Shown in pieces: positions 55,641 through 64,000 of a stretch of DNA of 64,000 bases (positions are counted from its first letter, which is position 1; the number at the start of each line of letters is the position of its first letter). This DNA is from Hyphomicrobium sp. (GTDB lineage: Bacteria > Pseudomonadota > Alphaproteobacteria > Rhizobiales > Hyphomicrobiaceae), in assembly GCF_009026145.1 (NCBI RefSeq), contig NZ_WBUE01000009.1, forward strand, positions 27,501-91,500, in the 5' to 3' direction. Under the pieces are notes generated by a model. That model did no database searches. It worked only from the letters and a program-made list of their open reading frames with translations, and was not told the DNA's origin. A program made the translations under genes and the position numbers.

Positions 55641-56381
55641 GTGGCGATAACCGGGACAGGGGTCAGAAACGTGAAATTCAAGATTGGCGCCGAATGGTGG
55701 GATGCGTTCTTCAAGATGCTGTCGATCGTGCTCGTGCCGCTCACCGTTGCCGGCATGGGCTGGTACTGGACGCGCTGGCAGCAGAACGTCAATGACCTCA
55801 AGAGCATGATCGATCTCGTCACCGACAAGTCGCCGGAGAAGCAGAAGTATGGGATCGCGATGTTCGAGTACCTCGCCAAGAACGGCAAGGTGCCGGTCGA
55901 ATTCCTCTCCGCGCAGATCGACTACGCGACCACGGCGGAAAACCACGAGCTTTTGCCGATGCTAGAGGTCGCCATCCAGGCAGCCGCCAAGGAAAACTCC
56001 GATGTCGCCGAGGCCTACCGCGTGGCCCTGGAGCGGCGGCCGGCACGTGTCTTCATCCATGTACCGAACGACGACGTCTATGGCTGCCTCGTGCGCTTGC
56101 GCGAAGCCTTCAAGGATGCCGACAAGGCGGCCGTGCGCTTCCCGGCCGTGCGCAAGTACCAGGGCTACGCCAACTCCAACCAGGAGCTGCGCTTCTTCCA
56201 TGCCGAGGACGAGCAGCGCGCCAAGCAGATTGCCACCCTGTTTCGCACGCTGGGACTGGAGCTCAGCGTCAAGGACATATCGAGGACGTCCTGGGCACGC
56301 ACCAATGCGCCCAACAGCTACGAGCTGTGGTTCAACGGCAATCCTCTGCCGCGCATCTGCCAGCAGGCCGCGAGCGGCTAA
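55641..56381 (+). CDS. Single-pass membrane protein with a C-terminal alpha/beta domain
   Basis: 246 residues. A membrane segment lies at about 24-44 (MLSIVLVPLTVAGMGWYW), preceded by KIGAEWWDAFFK, then a helical linker with KSPEKQKYGIAMFEYLAKNG and an alpha/beta domain from about 134 to 234 that begins RVFIHVPNDDVYG and has QELRFFHAEDEQRAKQIATL. The last domain has the look of LytR-C/SPOR-like sensory or binding folds seen in proteins that also carry caspase or effector domains, but none is present here. GTG 55641 (GGGGA upstream) and GTG 55671 are equally likely starts. No functional partner is adjacent. Confidence 0.65.
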   Translation: MAITGTGVRNVKFKIGAEWWDAFFKMLSIVLVPLTVAGMGWYWTRWQQNVNDLKSMIDLVTDKSPEKQKYGIAMFEYLAKNGKVPVEFLSAQIDYATTAENHELLPMLEVAIQAAAKENSDVAEAYRVALERRPARVFIHVPNDDVYGCLVRLREAFKDADKAAVRFPAVRKYQGYANSNQELRFFHAEDEQRAKQIATLFRTLGLELSVKDISRTSWARTNAPNSYELWFNGNPLPRICQQAASG

Positions 56382-56407
56382 AGCACAGTGGACCAAGCCG
56401 GGTGGAT

Positions 56408-56448
56408 AAAAAACCGGGGCGCACGCCTGAGGGTAAGGCGTGCGCCCC
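56408..56448 (-). terminator. Rho-independent terminator of the rpsO-pnp transcript
   Basis: On the minus strand a 13-base perfect stem (GGGGCGCACGCCT with AGGCGTGCGCCCC, seven-base loop) is followed after two bases by TTTTTT. It is 193 bases downstream of the pnp stop and has no T-run in the plus direction. Confidence 0.85.
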
Positions 56449-56589
56449 GATATCGCCACGTACGGCCCGGGGGGGGAGGGCCTTTCTAGGGGAAGGGAAG
56501 CGTGACGTAGGCACAATCTGCCAGAGGCCGGGCCCCCCGCCCCTTGATCGGCGTCAACACGAATTGTCGCAGGGTGTCATCGACGACAA

Positions 56590-56614
56590 AGCCGCCGGGA
56601 GATGCCCGGCGGCT
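56590..56614 (-). terminator. Hairpin just after pnp
   Basis: A ten-base stem AGCCGCCGGG / CCCGGCGGCT with a five-base loop, followed on the minus strand by only three T residues (CTTTG). It is 26 bases from the pnp stop. It may be a weak terminator or a 3'-end stabiliser, in tandem with the strong one downstream. Confidence 0.5.
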
Positions 56615-56640
56615 CCGTCGTATCACTGGCTATTGGGTGC

Positions 56641-58857
<2,217 letters not shown>

Positions 58858-58922
58858 GTTCGTTCTTTCTTTCTCTCATCTCGTAGCGGTGCACAGCCGG
58901 CCGGAATGCCGGTTGCGCTTGC

Positions 58923-58941
58923 CCTCGGTTTTGAGCCGAGG
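58923..58941 (-). other. Hairpin between rpsO and pnp
   Basis: On the minus strand CCTCGG-CTCAAAA-CCGAGG, in the 162-base leader between the rpsO stop and the pnp start. In E. coli this interval is an RNase III site that allows pnp autoregulation; the same role here is an inference from position only. Confidence 0.4.
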
Positions 58942-59019
58942 CGCGAGGCTCGATGCCTCCTAAGGATGCGGGCGGATGGCTGTCATCGACGAGGTCGCCG
59001 ACCTTCCGCGCGCCTGTCG

Positions 59020-59289
59020 TCAGCGGCGGATGCCGAGCTTGTCGATGATACTCTGGTAGCGCTGCTCGTTCTTGCGCTTCACGTAGTCGAGAAGCTGGCG
59101 GCGCTGGCTCACCATCTTGAGGAGGCCGCGGCGCGAATGGTTGTCTTTCTTGTGGGTCTTGAAATGCTCGGTGAGGTGGTTGATCCGCTCGGTCAGGAGG
59201 GCGATCTGCACTTCCGGCGAGCCGGTGTCGTTGGCCTTCGTAGCGTTGTCCTTGATGAGCGCGCTCTTGCGCTCGGGCGAAAGCGACAT
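59020..59289 (-). CDS. rpsO: 30S ribosomal protein S15
   Basis: 89 residues, normal length. The family opening [21 protein letters not shown], the helix [21 protein letters not shown] and [16 protein letters not shown] are all present. S15 binds the 16S rRNA central domain early in assembly and represses its own translation through the rpsO leader. An AAAGGATA ribosome site precedes the ATG. It lies between truB (upstream) and pnp (downstream). Confidence 0.98.
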   Translation of the reverse strand: MSLSPERKSALIKDNATKANDTGSPEVQIALLTERINHLTEHFKTHKKDNHSRRGLLKMVSQRRQLLDYVKRKNEQRYQSIIDKLGIRR

Positions 59290-59484
59290 CGGGTATCCTT
59301 TCTCTTAAGGTGTGGGAGAGGGCCTAGCCCTCAAAAAGCGGCCACAGCCGGGATGTCGTCCAGCAGGGTCGCAAAGCGGTGGGCGTCTTATACACGAGCG
59401 TGCCGGCGCCGCGAGCACAAATCGGGCCTGAAATGGTGCCTGTGACGTTAACCGGCGCCTTCCCTCCCCTGCACGCTGGCGATA

Positions 59485-60396
59485 TCAGCCGAAATTGAAC
59501 ACCCGGGTGGGGCGGAAGGCCCCTTTCTCCAGCTCGCCGAGCGCGAGAATGCGGCCCTTGAAGTGCGCGTAAGCCGCCCCGCTCAGCACCGGTGCGTCAC
59601 GCCCGCGCACGAGCACGGCCTGGCCGCGGGCCAGGCTTGCGGCGTCGCCGGGACCGACGCTCAAGCCTGGCAGATCTTCGAGCGCCGCCTCGACGGGCTG
59701 CAGATAGCGGCCGATCTCGCCCGACTCGGCCGCCTCCTTCAGGGTGCCAAGTTGCACCGCCATCTGCTCATCGAACGGCCCGACGCGCGTGCGCCGCAGG
59801 GCGATGACGTGCGCGGCGCTGCCCAACGCCCGGCCCATGTCGCGCGCCAGGGCCCGCACGTACGTTCCCTTGCCGCACTCGGCCTCCAGCACCGCCGTCG
59901 CCTCGTCCGGCATATCGATAAGTCGCAGCTCCTCGATCACGATCCAGCGCGGCTCCAGCACGACCTCCTCGCCGCTGCGGGCCAAGTCGTAGGCGCGGTT
60001 GCCTTCCACCTTGATGGCCGAGAACGCCGGCGGCACCTGGCTGATCTCGCCGGTGAAATCGGGAAGGATATTCTCGATGTCCTCCAGCGAAGGAAGCACG
60101 TCCGAGGTGCGCACGACCTGGCCCTCGGCATCGTCGGTATCGGTCTCGGCGCCGAAGCGCACCGTGAAGCGGTATGCTTTCTCGCCATCGACGGCGAACG
60201 GCACGGTCTTCGTCGCCTCGCCGAGCGCAATCGGCAGGATGCCGGTCGCCAACGGATCGAGGGTGCCGGCATGGCCCGCCTTCTGCGCCTCGAACAGGCG
60301 GCGCACGGCGCCGACGGCCTGCGTCGACGTCATGCCGATCGGCTTGTCGAGCACGACCCAGCCATGCACCGGATTTCCCTTTTTTCTCCGCGCCAT
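59485..60396 (-). CDS. truB: tRNA pseudouridine(55) synthase
   Basis: Makes pseudouridine at position 55 in the T-loop of all elongator tRNAs. 303 residues; the catalytic Asp is in GHAGTLDPLATGILP (near 46), with the GTYVRALARDMG strand typical of TruB. A C-terminal extension with a PUA-like segment begins near residue 230. The start is three bases after the rbfA stop. Part of the infB operon. Confidence 0.97.
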   Translation of the reverse strand: MARRKKGNPVHGWVVLDKPIGMTSTQAVGAVRRLFEAQKAGHAGTLDPLATGILPIALGEATKTVPFAVDGEKAYRFTVRFGAETDTDDAEGQVVRTSDVLPSLEDIENILPDFTGEISQVPPAFSAIKVEGNRAYDLARSGEEVVLEPRWIVIEELRLIDMPDEATAVLEAECGKGTYVRALARDMGRALGSAAHVIALRRTRVGPFDEQMAVQLGTLKEAAESGEIGRYLQPVEAALEDLPGLSVGPGDAASLARGQAVLVRGRDAPVLSGAAYAHFKGRILALGELEKGAFRPTRVFNFG

Positions 60397-60399
60397 CGG

Positions 60400-60801
60400 C
60401 TAGTCCTTGTCGACATCCTGACGGACCTTCGGGCTCGCCAGCAGCGCATCGATGCGGCTCGCCTCCTCGAACGTCTCGTCGCGGCGGAAGCGGATGTCGG
60501 GTGCGAACTTCAGGTTCACCGCCCGCGCCACCTCTCCGCGGATGTAGCGCTTGTTGCGGTTGAGCGCCTCGATCACTTCCTTCGTGTCGGTATCCCCGAG
60601 GGTGACGACGTATACCGTCGCCAGCTTCAGGTCGGGTGACAACCGCACCTCCGGCACGGTGATGACGTGCGCGGCGATGACATCGTCGTGGATGTCGCCG
60701 CGCGCCAACATCTCGGCGAGCTTGTGGCGAATGAGCTCGCCGACGCGCAGCTGCCGCTGCGAAGGCGCGGCCGAATACGCCGATTTCTTGGATCTCGTCA
60801 C
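60400..60801 (-). CDS. rbfA: 30S ribosome-binding factor RbfA
   Basis: Cold-shock assembly factor that matures the 16S 5' end and binds the 30S subunit. 133 residues with the KH-type fold, including [13 protein letters not shown] and [19 protein letters not shown] near the middle. The C-terminal [22 protein letters not shown] is canonical. The start is GTG. Downstream of infB, with a palindromic interval between them. Confidence 0.96.
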   Translation of the reverse strand: MTRSKKSAYSAAPSQRQLRVGELIRHKLAEMLARGDIHDDVIAAHVITVPEVRLSPDLKLATVYVVTLGDTDTKEVIEALNRNKRYIRGEVARAVNLKFAPDIRFRRDETFEEASRIDALLASPKVRQDVDKD

Positions 60802-60861
60802 TGGAAAGTTAGCTCACTGGAATCCGCCGCGGGATTGGACCGCGAGCGGTTGCCAAATTCG

Positions 60862-60888
60862 AGTGTCAGACCCAGAGGGTCTGACACT
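60862..60888. repeat. REP-like palindrome between rbfA and infB
   Basis: A perfect 12-base inverted repeat AGTGTCAGACCC-AGA-GGGTCTGACACT with a three-base loop. It is followed by GTCCCTAATTCCTAGAACCT and then a run of CCTAAT/CCTAG units (about 60891-60920) that reaches into the infB stop. No T-tract. The same GGTCTGACAC core is familiar from bacterial REP elements linked to RAYT transposases; copies were not found elsewhere in the window. Confidence 0.6.
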
Positions 60889-60915
60889 TAGTCCCTAATT
60901 CCTAGAACCTAATCC

Positions 60916-63585
<2,670 letters not shown>

Positions 63586-63626
63586 GCTCTTCTCGTTCAA
63601 ACTCCGAAACCCTGCATTTCCTGTCT

Positions 63627-64000
63627 TCAGGATGCGCTCAAGCCCGACCGATAGCGCCTTAAGCGCTCGGCCTGACTAAGAAACCGTGTCGTGGCTCCGC
63701 CTTGTATGAGGCCAGCATGTACCACATTTGACCGCCCGATGGCCAAGCTCAATTGTTCGATGGTGAGGCAATCAACAATAGGCGCAGGCTTGCCCTTATC
63801 TCGTTGAATTGCCATGAACTTGGCGTCGAGCTTGCGGCGTCCCTCGGGGGTGCCGTCGGCCCCGTGAAGCAGCGCCGCAGCACGCCCGCTGTCGAGCAGC
63901 TTGTCGACTTTCTCGGCCCCGGTGGAGACGAGACCCGCCTTGTTGGCCAGCGACAGCGCGTTGAGGAGGCGCTCTACAAATAGTGCCTCTACGGCCTGAG
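63627..64000 (-). CDS. ylxR: RNA-binding protein YlxR/DUF448 with L7Ae-like C-terminus (partial)
   Basis: The frame is open through the right edge; the last 123 residues are visible and the start is outside the window. The visible part is the L7Ae-like half found fused to YlxR in alphaproteobacteria: [22 protein letters not shown], then [21 protein letters not shown] and a basic end [15 protein letters not shown]. Encoded between nusA (expected to the right) and infB. It probably acts in rRNA/ribosome-linked RNA binding, known only from the family. Confidence 0.85.
   Translation of the reverse strand, partial: QAVEALFVERLLNALSLANKAGLVSTGAEKVDKLLDSGRAAALLHGADGTPEGRRKLDAKFMAIQRDKGKPAPIVDCLTIEQLSLAIGRSNVVHAGLIQGGATTRFLSQAERLRRYRSGLSAS

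Overview
The window is a GC-rich, gene-dense chromosomal segment of an alphaproteobacterium, most likely a member of the Hyphomicrobiales (Rhizobiales); no genus can be named from sequence alone. The evidence is: a tRNA-His with no encoded G-1 and an A73 discriminator (the alphaproteobacterial exception); an irr gene divergent from fabA-fabB; the orders DUF4167-prmC-prfA and ptsP-lysC-ubiG; DUF4167, DUF4189 and LTxxQ proteins; and ubiquinone synthesis. There is no prophage, insertion sequence, integron, CRISPR array or rRNA operon. This is ordinary core chromosome with a few lineage-specific genes.

Layout. 1-13 kb: the end of an M23 peptidase, clpB, a MOSC protein, DUF4167, the translation-termination pair prfA-prmC, a membrane-anchored HTH protein, ptsP (EI-Ntr), lysC and ubiG. 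13-20 kb: exported or envelope proteins (lipoprotein, hydrolase, a Tat-type OpgG/OpgD, membrane protein), a single-domain response regulator, an MFS exporter, a small cytochrome c, tRNA-His and a phasin. 20-25 kb: an orphan histidine kinase of PdhS/DivJ/PleC flavour, then a ferric-iron ABC locus (binding protein, a 12-cysteine protein of unknown function, fused permease) preceded by an Irr/ICE-like palindrome. 25-33 kb: an aspartoacylase-like enzyme, an AsmA-like protein, glpD, an SSS symporter with its DUF4212 subunit, and a TPR protein. 33-40 kb: coaBC-dut, cysK with a clear terminator, a MoeB/ThiF enzyme, DUF4189, a D-2-hydroxyacid dehydrogenase and an SH3 protein. 39.5-44 kb: irr, fabA, fabB, fabI and murI. 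44-48 kb: a copper-type P1B ATPase, a multi-hairpin repeat and a long His/Asp-rich LTxxQ protein. 48-56 kb: the agmatine-to-putrescine genes aguA-aguB, an FAD oxidoreductase, a glycerate kinase and small or unknown genes. 56-64 kb: the leftward translation/RNA cluster ylxR-infB-rbfA-truB-rpsO-pnp, ending in terminators.

The genes serve mainly housekeeping functions: initiation, maturation and termination of translation, fatty acid and CoA supply, cell wall, nitrogen PTS, and metal handling. The themes that link separate loci are iron (Irr, the ICE-like site, the ferric transporter) and copper or envelope stress (P1B ATPase next to the LTxxQ protein). The parts least explained by known families are the cysteine-rich gene inside the iron operon, a secreted Trp/Arg-rich mini-protein, a TTG-started small protein, a membrane-anchored protein at 55.6 kb, the dUTPase tail and three structured intergenic elements. 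No complete new defence or mobile system was found.
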